A DNA stretch of 29,809 nt, from positions 1 to 29,809 of the forward strand of contig JBGVRH010000096.1 of NCBI GenBank assembly GCA_045128275.1, written 5' to 3'. The notes below the pieces were generated by a model, which worked only from the letters and a program-made list of their open reading frames with translations, was not told the DNA's origin and searched no databases. Both the position numbers and the translations under genes were made by a program. Shown piece after piece: positions 1 to 7,842 of the stretch (its first letter is position 1; each line of letters starts with the position of its first letter). The stretch is from CAMEON01 sp045128275 (GTDB lineage: Bacteria > Bacillota > Clostridia > Oscillospirales > CAG-272).

Positions 1-74
1 TTTCCCCTATGATACCAAATATAAATTATGTTGTCATATGTTTGTTTTTTTTATTGTTTTTGGATATCAAATAA

Positions 75-129
75 CTTTTTTCAAATTTGTTTGTGGGCCG
101 CCGGAGGCCGTTCTCCTATAAACTGCAAT
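75..129. repeat. Short copy (A1) of the miniature inverted-end repeat family
   Basis: The left part reads TTTTTTCAAATTTG and the right part TATAAACTGCAAT. These match the two distinguishable ends of the longer copies at 3905-4140 and 22190-22530. Between them is only a small GC-rich palindrome (GGCCGCCGGAGGCC). It starts about ten bases beyond the stop codon of the neighbouring minus-strand gene. It looks like an internally deleted copy, or the shortest subtype of the family. The first 74 bases of the window are AT-rich and show no gene. Confidence 0.5.
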
Positions 130-138
130 CTCTCGCAC

Positions 139-1992
139 TCATTCCATCGCGTTCAGATACGCAAGGATCCCGCACAGATTGATGGCGCTCTCCCAGGGGC
201 GATAGGGGCAGGAGGCGGCGGAGGGTTGGCCGTTTCGGTAGTATTCCGTCCAGACGGCTCCCTCCACGCGGTCGGCCAGCAGCTCGTCCAAGAGGTCGCG
301 GTAGGCGGGGAGGTCGGCGGCGGGGAGAAGGCGGGACAGGGTGTACAGAATGACACCGTACTCGTAGCCCACGGTGTTGGCGGGGTTGGTTTCGCCGTAG
401 CCACTCTTGCGGATGGACTCCACCGAGCGGGTGAGGGCGGCCTTCAAAGTGTTTTCAGGGAGGAGGGTACAGCCCGCGAAGACCGCCATCCACAGGGCGC
501 AGTCGGTGCTGTACCGCTGAGCGGTCACGGGGGCGGGGGCTTTGCCGTAGCAGTTCGGGCAGAGGTAGCCGCCCTCGGGGGCGCGGAGGAGGTTGGTCAT
601 CCACATACATCTGTGGCAGACCCCGTGGCGGTATCGGGGGGTATCCCCCACGGCGGCGCGGTGGGGGTTATTGATGTAGACGGTGTCCCCGTCGGTGAAG
701 TTCTCGGCAAAGCGGTCGCGGGCGGACGCGCACAAGGCGCGGTGGGTCTTGATCTCGTCGGTGTCCATGAGTCCGTACCGCTCGCAGGCCTCCAGCAGGC
801 GGGAGGATGCACCGATATACAGGGCGGTGGCCTCCATGGAGCCGTGGTCGATGCCGCCTCGGGGGAAGATGTTCCCCGCTATGTAGGTCTCGTCGCCGTT
901 GAAGGGGATCATGCCGTTTTTCAGATGCTTTTCTTGGGCGGTCAAAAGGTACGTGGCATAGTCCATGCGGTCGCGGAGGAAGGCCGTATCTCCCGTCTGC
1001 TCGGCGTAGTCCAGCAGTTCAAGCAGGTAGTAGCCCGTCTGCTCCACCTCGTCGTTCTCGTGGCGGTGGGAGCAGGACATGCCCATGCCCGAGGCGTTGG
1101 GCATGAAGCCCTTGGCTCGGTAGGTGTCGCACATATAGGCCACCATGCGGCGGGCGTAGTTGTGGAGTCCCAGGGCCATGTAGCCGCGGAACACGCCGTA
1201 CATATCCCGTCCGTAGGCCAGATGGTAGAAGGCACCCGCGATGACACCGCCCTCCGCGGAGGTCTGGGTGATCAGCGCGGCGGCCACGGATTCCATCAGC
1301 TCGGCGGCGTTGGGAACGGAGGACAGGGTGGCGGGATCTACCTGGATGGAGTTGAATATTTTACGCCAATGGGCGAGGAAGTCGGCATAGATCCCATCGA
1401 GGTCGGCGGTGAGCATGGACTCGGAGAGGGTCATACAGCTCTCGAAGCTCTGTGTACCCAATTCGCCGTAGTCGCCGCCCACGAAGAGAATGTGGGACTC
1501 TCCTTCGGGAAAGGTGATGCTTCCCTCCTCCTCGGTGCAGTCGGGGGAGAGGAGGAGCTGGCAGTAGGTCTCCTTGTCGGTCTTGGACTTGGAGAACACG
1601 GGGGTGCCGTCGGGGATCTCAAAGAGGTAGGCCTTGGCGCGACCGCCGTGGATGGCGTCGGTGTTGGTCTTGGGGAAGGGGGAGTCCACCGCGAAGGACA
1701 GAGGCCGGGTGAGGGTCAGACGGCGGATGAAGACGGGGAGGTCGGGGTGGGTGTAGTCGGTGATCTTTCCCACGGGTTCGCCGTTGCGGGTGAGCTTGGT
1801 GACATAGCCCGCCGAGCCGCTGATGCGGTAGCTTTGGGTGGTAATTGCAGGGTCGGTGAGGCGGAGGGTCAGAACGCTCGGGAGGGAGTAGCAGGGGGCG
1901 AAGAGCTGGACGATATCCGCGCCCTCACCGGCCATGGCCACGCGGCCGTTGCCGATGAAGTGGAGGGCTTGGGTTGGGATCAGATCCTGCAT
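139..1992 (-). CDS. (alpha/alpha)6-barrel glycosidase-like protein with an inserted zinc-ribbon-like motif
   Basis: The protein has 617 residues, no signal peptide and no membrane segment, so it should be cytoplasmic. The N-terminal ~220 residues look like a beta-sandwich. The rest is helical, with the repeated aromatic/acidic pattern of six-hairpin glycosidases (for example YGRDMYGVFRGYMALGL near residue 265, HENDEVEQTGYYLLELLDYA near 315, and a WESAINL motif at the C-terminus). I infer carbohydrate hydrolysis, but neither family number nor substrate can be assigned. Residues C459, C462, C478 and C481 form CHRC and CPNC pairs 15 residues apart. That is a plausible zinc ribbon inside the helical domain, which I do not know from this fold. 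The start has a good AAAGGAG site and lies 24 bases after the EamA gene, so it is the last gene of a three-gene operon. Confidence 0.8.
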   Translation of the reverse strand: MQDLIPTQALHFIGNGRVAMAGEGADIVQLFAPCYSLPSVLTLRLTDPAITTQSYRISGSAGYVTKLTRNGEPVGKITDYTHPDLPVFIRRLTLTRPLSFAVDSPFPKTNTDAIHGGRAKAYLFEIPDGTPVFSKSKTDKETYCQLLLSPDCTEEEGSITFPEGESHILFVGGDYGELGTQSFESCMTLSESMLTADLDGIYADFLAHWRKIFNSIQVDPATLSSVPNAAELMESVAAALITQTSAEGGVIAGAFYHLAYGRDMYGVFRGYMALGLHNYARRMVAYMCDTYRAKGFMPNASGMGMSCSHRHENDEVEQTGYYLLELLDYAEQTGDTAFLRDRMDYATYLLTAQEKHLKNGMIPFNGDETYIAGNIFPRGGIDHGSMEATALYIGASSRLLEACERYGLMDTDEIKTHRALCASARDRFAENFTDGDTVYINNPHRAAVGDTPRYRHGVCHRCMWMTNLLRAPEGGYLCPNCYGKAPAPVTAQRYSTDCALWMAVFAGCTLLPENTLKAALTRSVESIRKSGYGETNPANTVGYEYGVILYTLSRLLPAADLPAYRDLLDELLADRVEGAVWTEYYRNGQPSAASCPYRPWESAINLCGILAYLNAME

Positions 1993-2016
1993 GGAGGGCT
2001 CCTTTCGGGCAAGGCT

Positions 2017-2949
2017 TCACGCCTGCTTCTTTTTTGTGAAGTTCAGCTGTGACAGGACAATTCCGGCGAAGATGATGAGGCACCCCACATACCCGATGGG
2101 CAAAATCTCCTGATCCACGTGGAGGTGTGCGGGGGTGACGAGATTCCAGAGGATACCGCCGATGGCCGCGAAGACCGACTCGGTGGAGAAGATGATGGCG
2201 GCGTAGGTGGGGTCGGAGCGCTTCTGCGCCAGCACCTGGAGGGTATAGGCCACGCCCACCGACAGAAGTCCGCAGAAGAGGATGGCCCACTTGGCGTTCC
2301 ATACGCCCGCCCAGGTGATGTCCTCAAAGATCACCGCCGCGATCAGTCCCAGCCCACCGCTGACAAAGAACTGCCAGGAGGAAAAGCGCAGGGGGGATAC
2401 GTGGTCGATGAATCGATCCACCAGGAGGATGTGACCCGCCCAGAAGAAGGCGCCGATGAGGATGACCAGCTCCCCGATACCGAAGGAGAAGGCCTCGCCC
2501 GGGCGCAGGCAGAGGAGGTAGAGTCCCACCGTAGCGAGGACGCATCCCAGCCAGACGTTCCAGCCCGACTTCTTGCGGAAAATGAGGAAGTAGAACACGG
2601 GGGTGAGGACGGTGTAGAGTCCCGTGATAAAGCCCGCCTTGCCGGGGTCACGGGTCAGAGTCGCGCCGAACTGCTGGAGTCCAGCGGCAATGAAGAGGCA
2701 GAGGCCGCCGCAGAGCGCGCCCAGGGCGGTGTGCTTGTGGCGTTGCTTCCTTTCAAGAGGGGTCAGGCCGTTCTCCTTTTCAAAGAGGCAGTAGACGGGG
2801 ATGAGGGAGGCGGAGCCCAGCATGAAGCGGATGCCGTTGAAGGTGAAGGGCTCCACGTGGTCGCTCCCCAGCACCTGGGCCACGAAGGCGAAGCCCCAGA
2901 TGATGGCAGTGGAGAAGAGCATGACCGTGGCGGTGAATTTGGATCTCAT
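2017..2949 (-). CDS. EamA-family (drug/metabolite transporter superfamily) permease
   Basis: The 310-residue protein has about ten hydrophobic helices arranged as two EamA repeats. The first repeat opens with ATVMLFSTAIIWGFAFVAQ, the usual EamA start with a tryptophan-glycine pair. The second repeat begins after residue ~150 (GIGELVILIGAFFWAGHILL). Length and topology are normal for the family. Substrates are typically amino acids, nucleosides or other small metabolites, and direction is usually export; the sequence does not reveal the substrate. The C-terminus is lysine-rich (TKKKQA), consistent with a cytoplasmic end. It lies 37 bases after the upstream bitopic protein and 24 before the glycosidase-like gene, so it is probably cotranscribed with both. 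A possible link between this carrier and the glycosidase-like enzyme is only inference. Confidence 0.9.
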   Translation of the reverse strand: MRSKFTATVMLFSTAIIWGFAFVAQVLGSDHVEPFTFNGIRFMLGSASLIPVYCLFEKENGLTPLERKQRHKHTALGALCGGLCLFIAAGLQQFGATLTRDPGKAGFITGLYTVLTPVFYFLIFRKKSGWNVWLGCVLATVGLYLLCLRPGEAFSFGIGELVILIGAFFWAGHILLVDRFIDHVSPLRFSSWQFFVSGGLGLIAAVIFEDITWAGVWNAKWAILFCGLLSVGVAYTLQVLAQKRSDPTYAAIIFSTESVFAAIGGILWNLVTPAHLHVDQEILPIGYVGCLIIFAGIVLSQLNFTKKKQA

Positions 2950-2986
2950 GGAGTTGGTTTCCTTTTCGGATAGTAGTCGGTATCGG

Positions 2987-3808
2987 TTATTCCCTCACCT
3001 CAAAATCCGCAATGGCCTTGAAAAACGCCACATCCTCGGCGTATCTGGCCTCGTTCTTGCTCCGTCCCGAGATGGTGGGCTTATGGAGGCAGAGGATGGC
3101 GTTTTCGGGGTAGATCTGGGCGGCGGGGTTGTACTTGTAGAAGTCGGTGTCCTTCAGGGCGATGCCGAAGCCGTCGGACAGGGCGCCCTCGGGGAAGGTA
3201 CCGTCGGTGTAGACCTCGGACAGGGGCTTGAGGCGGTCGGCGTCGCGGAGGATGCCGTAGAGGTAGGGGCTGAGGATGTAGACCGAGGTCTCCCCCGTCA
3301 TGGTGAAGTTGGAGAAGTTCTTGTACTCGTCGGAGTTGAACTTGCGGTTGATCTGGAACTGGTCGGGGTTGCCGTTCTCGTCGGTCATGGCCTCGTAGCG
3401 CTCGGCCTCGGCTTTGAACTCCTCCTCGGAGTAGATCTGGTACTCCACCAGGTTGACCAGCTTCTCCCCGTTGCCGTTAAAGTCCTCGGGGCAGATCCTT
3501 TGGAACAGGGCTTCCATGTCCGCCCGCTCCTCCTTGTTCATCTTGTAGGGGGAGGCCAGGCAGACCGAAGTATCGTACCGGGGGCGGTTCACCATCTGGA
3601 CGAGACCCACCACGGCTACCGCTACGAAAAAGGCCACGATAATGACCGTCCACTTATGATGATACCAGAAATTATCCAGCCAGCGCAGGGCGGGAGAGGC
3701 GGCCACAATGTCCCCCGCCTCCAGCTTATCGCTGTCGTTTTGGGGATTCTGCTCGGGCTCGGGAGGCTCGATGGGGTTGTGGCGGTAGTTGACGTTGTAG
3801 TTGGACAT
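2987..3808 (-). CDS. Bitopic membrane protein of unknown function
   Basis: I chose the start at 3808 (MSNYNV) because AGAAAGGA lies just upstream. The frame stays open for 22 more codons, but those translate the AT-rich repeat at 3831-3878. The 273-residue product has a proline- and acid-rich cytoplasmic head (residues 1-50), one membrane helix at about 53-70 preceded by HHKW, and an outer domain of about 200 residues. The outer domain has no lipobox or catalytic motif that I recognise. It is rich in tyrosine, asparagine and acidic residues (for example YQIYSEEEFKAEAERYEAM) and contains only three cysteines. I do not recognise a family. It is first in the operon with the EamA carrier. Confidence 0.8.
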   Translation of the reverse strand: MSNYNVNYRHNPIEPPEPEQNPQNDSDKLEAGDIVAASPALRWLDNFWYHHKWTVIIVAFFVAVAVVGLVQMVNRPRYDTSVCLASPYKMNKEERADMEALFQRICPEDFNGNGEKLVNLVEYQIYSEEEFKAEAERYEAMTDENGNPDQFQINRKFNSDEYKNFSNFTMTGETSVYILSPYLYGILRDADRLKPLSEVYTDGTFPEGALSDGFGIALKDTDFYKYNPAAQIYPENAILCLHKPTISGRSKNEARYAEDVAFFKAIADFEVRE

Positions 3809-3881
3809 GATGGGTTCCTTTCTATGTGGGAATTCGTAATTCGCAATTCGTAATTCGTAATTCGTAATTCGCAATTATTCT

Positions 3882-3910
3882 GTTATGTTACTATTCAGCG
3901 AATATTTCAA
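3882..3910 (-). promoter_or_regulatory. Possible weak promoter for the 3808 operon, with its -35 in the repeat end
   Basis: Read on the minus strand, TTGAAA (3905-3910) is followed by a 17-base spacer and CATAAC (3882-3887). The -35 matches consensus in five of six bases and the -10 in four. The -35 lies exactly in the outward end of repeat copy A2. No better promoter is visible upstream of the 3808 start. Confidence 0.3.
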
Positions 3911-4140
3911 ATTGGGGTTTGTCGGTAACAGAAATCCATTGTAGGGGAGGGGCTTGCCCCTCCCGCGGGCGACCACATGGGGTCGCCCCTACACACATTT
4001 TTTAAAAACAGTATAATCAAAAATTTGTTGATACACAATAAGATTTGCTGGTAGGGGCGCCCCCTTGTGGCCGCCCGTGAACGCGCGAACCGCGTTCAAT
4101 TCCGAAGGAATAAAATAGACCGATAAACTGCAATTTGAAA
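3905..4140. repeat. Repeat family copy A2 (236 bases)
   Basis: The ends are TTTCAAATTGGGGTTTGTCG at 3905 and a near-perfect inverted counterpart, ACCGATAAACTGCAATTTGA, at 4119. About 18 of 21 positions pair. The interior holds GC-rich hairpins (GGGGAGGGGCTTGCCCCTCC and GGGCGACC..GGTCGCCC) and an AT-rich middle. Positions 3916-3969 are identical over 54 bases to 29711-29764, so this copy and the one at the right edge belong to one subtype. Confidence 0.8.
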
Positions 4141-4228
4141 AAAAGCTGAATGGCTACTCCGCGTTTTGTCTCGGTCAGATCACTCTTTCATTACGAATTA
4201 CGAATTAAGAATTACGAATTATGACAAA

Positions 4229-4289
4229 GGGAAGGAAGGCCGCCGCGGCTCGCGTTTTGCAGCCGATTGTGGGGCGTCCTTTCCTTCCC
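4229..4289 (-). terminator. Long hairpin downstream of greA, weak terminator
   Basis: GGGAAGGAAGG (4229-4239) pairs with CCTTTCCTTCCC (4278-4289) with one bulge. It sits just after the greA stop codon. On the greA transcript the stem is followed by CCCUUUGUCAUAAUU, which is a poor U-tract. Confidence 0.4.
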
Positions 4290-4304
4290 CTGTATGTTCA
4301 AAAA

Positions 4305-4790
4305 TTAGTGATTGGCGCGGGCAACCTCAAGAACCTTGAAGTGCAGCTCTCCGGCGGGAGCGGTGACGGTGACGCGGTCGCCGGCCTTCTTACCCATGAG
4401 GGCGCGGCCGATGGGGGACTGGTCGGAAATCTTCTGCTCCAGAGGATCGGCCTGGTTGGAGCCCACGATGCTGTAGGTGATCTCCTCCTCGAAGTCCTCG
4501 TCGTAGAGCTTGACCACAGAGCCCAGGCTGATGGCGCGGACGTCCATGTTGCTCTCGTCGATGATCTCGGCGTTCTCGATCAGAGCCTCCAGCTCCTGGA
4601 TGCGGGCCTCGACCTTGGCCTGCTCGTTTCTGGCCTCGTCGTACTCGGCGTTCTCGGAAAGGTCACCGAAGCCGCGGGCAACGGCGATCTGCTCCTTGAT
4701 CTCCTCGCGTCTCGTCAGCTTTAAGTATTTCAGCTCGTCAACAAGGTCCTGATAGCCCTGTTTGGTGTACATCTGCTTGATCTCTGCCAT
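4305..4790 (-). CDS. greA: Transcription elongation factor GreA
   Basis: The 161-residue protein has the full GreA length and layout. It begins with an N-terminal antiparallel coiled coil (about residues 10-78), followed by an FKBP-like C-terminal domain. The coiled-coil tip carries GFGDLSENAEYDEARN with the conserved acidic pair D43 and E46. In the family these residues help chelate the second catalytic magnesium when GreA enters the RNA polymerase secondary channel and stimulates cleavage of backtracked RNA. The C-terminal domain shows SPIGRALMGKKAGD, another family signature. AAAGGAG lies upstream of the start. It is the last gene of the rsmE-to-greA cluster and is preceded by a 114-base leader with three hairpins (4831-4903). 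Confidence 0.98.
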   Translation of the reverse strand: MAEIKQMYTKQGYQDLVDELKYLKLTRREEIKEQIAVARGFGDLSENAEYDEARNEQAKVEARIQELEALIENAEIIDESNMDVRAISLGSVVKLYDEDFEEEITYSIVGSNQADPLEQKISDQSPIGRALMGKKAGDRVTVTAPAGELHFKVLEVARANH

Positions 4791-4830
4791 GGTAATGGTC
4801 TCCTTTGATGGAAAAAATGGTAAATTGTGT

Positions 4831-4903
4831 GGGGATATCCCCTATACGCCCTTACGGAGCGGGACGATCACCCGCTCCGAGGGAGTTTTTGCCCCGTACG
4901 GGG
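4831..4903 (-). other. Three successive hairpins between the S41 protease gene and greA
   Basis: Perfect palindromic stems lie at 4892-4903 (CCCCGTACGGGG), 4856-4878 (8-base stem GGAGCGGG/CCCGCTCC) and 4831-4842 (GGGGATATCCCC). None is followed by a U-tract on the minus strand. They may be processing or attenuation structures in the greA leader, or a partial terminator of the protease gene. Confidence 0.5.
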
Positions 4904-4904
4904 A

Positions 4905-6566
4905 TTATTTCATGGATGCGACCGCCGCCGCCAGCTGGTTATCCAGCTCGTCGGGGAGGAGGTTGATGTTGTACTTCTGCGCCTCCTCGGACAGCTCGAC
5001 CTGCACGTGGGGGGTGATACCCACGCCGTCGTAGTAGTCGCCCTTGGGGGAGGAGTAGTAGAAGGTGGTGAGCTTGAGACCGCCGTCCAGGCCGTATTTG
5101 GCCAGGGAGTAGGTAGTCTGACCGCAGCCCTTACCGTAGGTCTTGGTGCCCACGATCTTGCCAAGCTCATAGTCACGGATATTGGAGGTGAACAGCTCGG
5201 CGGCGGAGGCGGAATACTCGTTGACCAGCACCGAGATCTTGAGGTCACGGTACTTGCCGATGTCCTCGGCGGTGAGCTGGCCCGTGCCGCACATGAGCTT
5301 GCCTGCCTTGTTCAGGGTCACAGAGTCGCTCATTTCCTTACCCGAGGCGTTCTTGGTGGTGATGATGACGTCGTCCTCCTGCAAGAAGAAGACCAGCACG
5401 TCCTCCACCGAGGAAAGCAGGCCGCCGGGGTTGCCGCGGAGATCCAGGACATAGGACTGACACCCCTCGGCCTTCAGGGTCTCCACCGCCTCCACGAACT
5501 GGTCGCGGGTGGTGTTATCAAAGCCCGTGATGCGGATAACGCCCACGGTCTCGTCCTCGCCGTAGTGGCGGAAGACCACCGAGCGGGTGGTGAACTTCTC
5601 TCGGATGGCGGAGATCTCCACCTCCTCGTAAGGCACGCCCTCCTCGGAGCCTGCGGGACGGCGCAGGACGGTGAAGGCGCACTCGGTGCCCTCCTCGCCC
5701 TTCAAGCGGTCAAGAGCTTGGGTATAGCCCACCGAATGGACGGTGATCTGATCCTCGCCCTTACCGATATACATGATGTGGTCGCCGGGAAGAACGCCCG
5801 CGGCCTCGGCGGGGGAATCGGGGTAGACGTTGGCGATGGTGATGACCTGGTAGTCCACGCCGTTCAGATTGAGAATACCGTTGACCACGCTGACACCGAT
5901 GCCGCACATCTCGCCGTTGTTGGAGGCGTTCTGGTCGGCCAGCTCCTCGGCGGTGAAATACTCGGCGTAGACGTCACCCGTAGCGGCGACGTAGCCCTTG
6001 AGCACACCCGTAATGAGGGCTTCCTCGTCCAGATCCAGCACGGTAGCGGAGCGGAACAGGCGGTCGATGATCTCGATCTGATCGAACATGCCCTCCTCGT
6101 TTTCACCCTGTCCGGGGGTGACCGTGGTGGGAGTATTGTTCTTCATATAGGAGGTGGTCAGGGAGAAGGTCAGAAGGACGGCCAGCACCACCGAGACGAT
6201 GACGGTGGAGATGGCGGCGGTCAGGCTGATCTTTTTGCCCTTTTCGGGGACGGTGCCCGTGGGGCTCGGAGGGTTCTTGTTCCCTCCGTCATCCGTAACG
6301 GTGGGGAGTATGACCGGGATGGGCTCTTCTCCCTCGGCGGGGGGCGTGACCAGCTCCAGCCCCTTGGCCTCCATGATGGATACCAGGGAGGGCTCGAGGC
6401 TATGGGTGTCCTCTCCGTCCAGCACCAAGGTGAGGGCGGCGGTATCGGTGTCCCTCACCGATACGCGGACGTTCTTGACGCCACGGAGGCTCTCGCAGGA
6501 GGCCACAATGGCGGGGATCATGGTCTCGATGACCAGACCCCGGATTTCATAGGTAACTTGTTTCAT
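4905..6566 (-). CDS. S41 (C-terminal processing) protease with an N-terminal HMA-like domain
   Basis: The 553-residue membrane-anchored serine protease has an extra cytoplasmic N-terminus. Residues 1-75 show the beta-alpha-beta-beta-alpha-beta pattern of a heavy-metal-associated domain (IRGLVIETMIPAIVASC, then GVKNVRVSV), but without the usual CxxC. A linker follows, then one membrane helix (about 113-136). Next come an S41 N-terminal helical bundle, a PDZ domain (about 222-308, containing YPDSPAEAAGVLPGDHI) and the peptidase core. The catalytic residues fit the family exactly: S454 in NEYSASAAE, K479 in TKTYGKG (25 residues later) and Q483. The S41 core should act outside the membrane and trim protein C-termini. 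AAGAGGA precedes the start. It lies 105 bases after the CdaR-like gene. The regulated substrate is unknown. Confidence 0.92.
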   Translation of the reverse strand: MKQVTYEIRGLVIETMIPAIVASCESLRGVKNVRVSVRDTDTAALTLVLDGEDTHSLEPSLVSIMEAKGLELVTPPAEGEEPIPVILPTVTDDGGNKNPPSPTGTVPEKGKKISLTAAISTVIVSVVLAVLLTFSLTTSYMKNNTPTTVTPGQGENEEGMFDQIEIIDRLFRSATVLDLDEEALITGVLKGYVAATGDVYAEYFTAEELADQNASNNGEMCGIGVSVVNGILNLNGVDYQVITIANVYPDSPAEAAGVLPGDHIMYIGKGEDQITVHSVGYTQALDRLKGEEGTECAFTVLRRPAGSEEGVPYEEVEISAIREKFTTRSVVFRHYGEDETVGVIRITGFDNTTRDQFVEAVETLKAEGCQSYVLDLRGNPGGLLSSVEDVLVFFLQEDDVIITTKNASGKEMSDSVTLNKAGKLMCGTGQLTAEDIGKYRDLKISVLVNEYSASAAELFTSNIRDYELGKIVGTKTYGKGCGQTTYSLAKYGLDGGLKLTTFYYSSPKGDYYDGVGITPHVQVELSEEAQKYNINLLPDELDNQLAAAVASMK

Positions 6567-6597
6567 GGAAAAATCAATATCCTCTTACGCACAGGTT

Positions 6598-6634
6598 GGG
6601 TACGGGCATAGGTATAGTATACGCCCATGTACCC
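6598..6634. other. Hairpin between the CdaR-like gene and the S41 protease gene
   Basis: GGGTACGGGC (6598-6607) pairs with GCCC (6623-6626) and GTACCC (6629-6634), with an AT bulge. There is no U-tract, so an mRNA-processing or stabilising stem is more likely than a terminator. Confidence 0.4.
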
Positions 6635-6671
6635 GCGAAATATACGGAAAACTGCGTCCGAGAGGTCAGAA

Positions 6672-7757
6672 TCAATACTTGGAGGGCTTGGAACTGAGGT
6701 ACTTCTTGACCATGAGGGCCACCTTGAAGGTGATGGCGTGCTCGAACTCCCGCAGATCCAGACCGGTCAGCTTGCGGATCTTCTCCAGGCGGTACACCAG
6801 GGTGTTGCGGTGGACGAAGAGCTTACGGGAGGTCTCGGAGACGTTGAGGTTGTTCTCAAAGAAGCACTGGATGGTCATGAGGGTCTCGCGGTCCAGGGAC
6901 TCCAGGCTACCCTTCTTGAAGACCTCCTGGAGGAACATCTCGCAGAGGGTGGTGGGAAGCTGGTAGATCAGACGGCCGATGCCGAGATTCTCGTAGCTGA
7001 CCACGCTCTTCTCGTTCTCGAAGACCTTACCGACGTCCAGGGCGATCTGAGCCTCCTTGTAGGCTCTTGCCAGATCCTTGATGTTGTCCACGATGGTGGA
7101 GACACCCACGGAGACCTTGGTGTAGAACTCGGAGGACATGGTATCCACGATGTTGGTGGCGACCTTCTCCATGTCGCGGTTCTCGGAGCCGGCCTTGACC
7201 TCCTTGACCAGGACGATGTCATGCTCGCCCACGCTGATAACGTAGTCGCGGGCCTTGTCGGGGAACATATTCTGGAGCATCTCGAAGGGCATCATATCGG
7301 TCTTGCCCATGAACTTCACGAGGAACACCACGCGGGACTCCTCAGCGTTGAAATGCAGCTCCTTGGACTTGATGTAGATATCCGAGGGCAGGATGTTATC
7401 CAGGATGATATTCTTGATGAAGGAGCCCTTATCGTACTTCTCGTCGTACAGGTTCTTGATGTTGCCGAGGGCTACGCAGAGCAGGCGGGAGATCTTATCG
7501 GCCTCGGTGTCCTCACCCTCCACGAAAACAATGTACTCGCGCTTGGCGCCGCCGGACAGGGGACGGTAGGTGCAGCCGCCGGAAACCACAATATCGGTGG
7601 TGTAGGCCAGCTCGTCGCGGATGGACTGACGCACCTCACCGATCTTGACAAGCTCGGAGCAGGCGATGATGACGCCGGTCTCGTCGATGACACCGATGGT
7701 GCGGTCAACGGCGTCCTTCATTTGGTGGATCACGCTCTGGAACAGTCTGTTAGACAT
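6672..7757 (-). CDS. CdaR/PucR-type transcriptional regulator
   Basis: The 361-residue protein has the order seen in CdaR (sugar-diacid) regulators. The N-terminal sensor region is about residues 1-130, with LFQSVIHQMKDAVDRTIGVI followed by GVIIACSELVKIGEVR. A middle GGDEF-like fold is about 140-270. The C-terminal PucR helix-turn-helix is about 291-350 (CFFENNLNVSETSRKLFVHR, then NTLVYRLEKI). In the family the N-terminal domain binds small carboxylates, classically glycerate or sugar diacids, and the protein activates catabolic genes. No such catabolic operon is adjacent, so the ligand here is unknown. GAGAGG precedes the ATG start. It sits between rsmE (85-base gap) and the S41 protease gene, suggesting cotranscription from the promoter at 8763-8791. 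Confidence 0.9.
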   Translation of the reverse strand: MSNRLFQSVIHQMKDAVDRTIGVIDETGVIIACSELVKIGEVRQSIRDELAYTTDIVVSGGCTYRPLSGGAKREYIVFVEGEDTEADKISRLLCVALGNIKNLYDEKYDKGSFIKNIILDNILPSDIYIKSKELHFNAEESRVVFLVKFMGKTDMMPFEMLQNMFPDKARDYVISVGEHDIVLVKEVKAGSENRDMEKVATNIVDTMSSEFYTKVSVGVSTIVDNIKDLARAYKEAQIALDVGKVFENEKSVVSYENLGIGRLIYQLPTTLCEMFLQEVFKKGSLESLDRETLMTIQCFFENNLNVSETSRKLFVHRNTLVYRLEKIRKLTGLDLREFEHAITFKVALMVKKYLSSKPSKY

Positions 7758-7842
7758 AGACTTTTACCTCTCTTTTTTATTTAACATACTTCTATATTCA
7801 TCCGCCGCGCGGAAGCAGGTACAAAAGGGGGGATAGGGGGAT

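Larger units (their letters stand above)
3831..4221. repeat. Composite element: AT-rich inverted arms enclosing repeat copy A2
   Basis: The left arm (3831-3878) is a run of AATTCGTAATTCG(C) units. The right arm (4190-4221) is the inverted form, ATTACGAATTACGAATTAAG and a further unit. The arms flank a complete copy of the other repeat family (3905-4140). The whole fills the gap between greA and the membrane-protein operon. There is no coding sequence inside. The arms resemble other short AT-rich palindromic repeats such as the one at 13263-13424, with a different unit. Confidence 0.7.

Noticed and set aside
28..2052. 674-codon plus-strand open frame opposite the glycosidase-like gene
   Set aside because: Glycine/valine/histidine-rich antisense translation of a GC-rich gene, no ribosome binding site, and the minus-strand product has a clear fold.
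4827..6611. 594-codon plus-strand open frame opposite the S41 protease
   Set aside because: Antisense shadow; the catalytic Ser-Lys-Gln arrangement on the minus strand is decisive.
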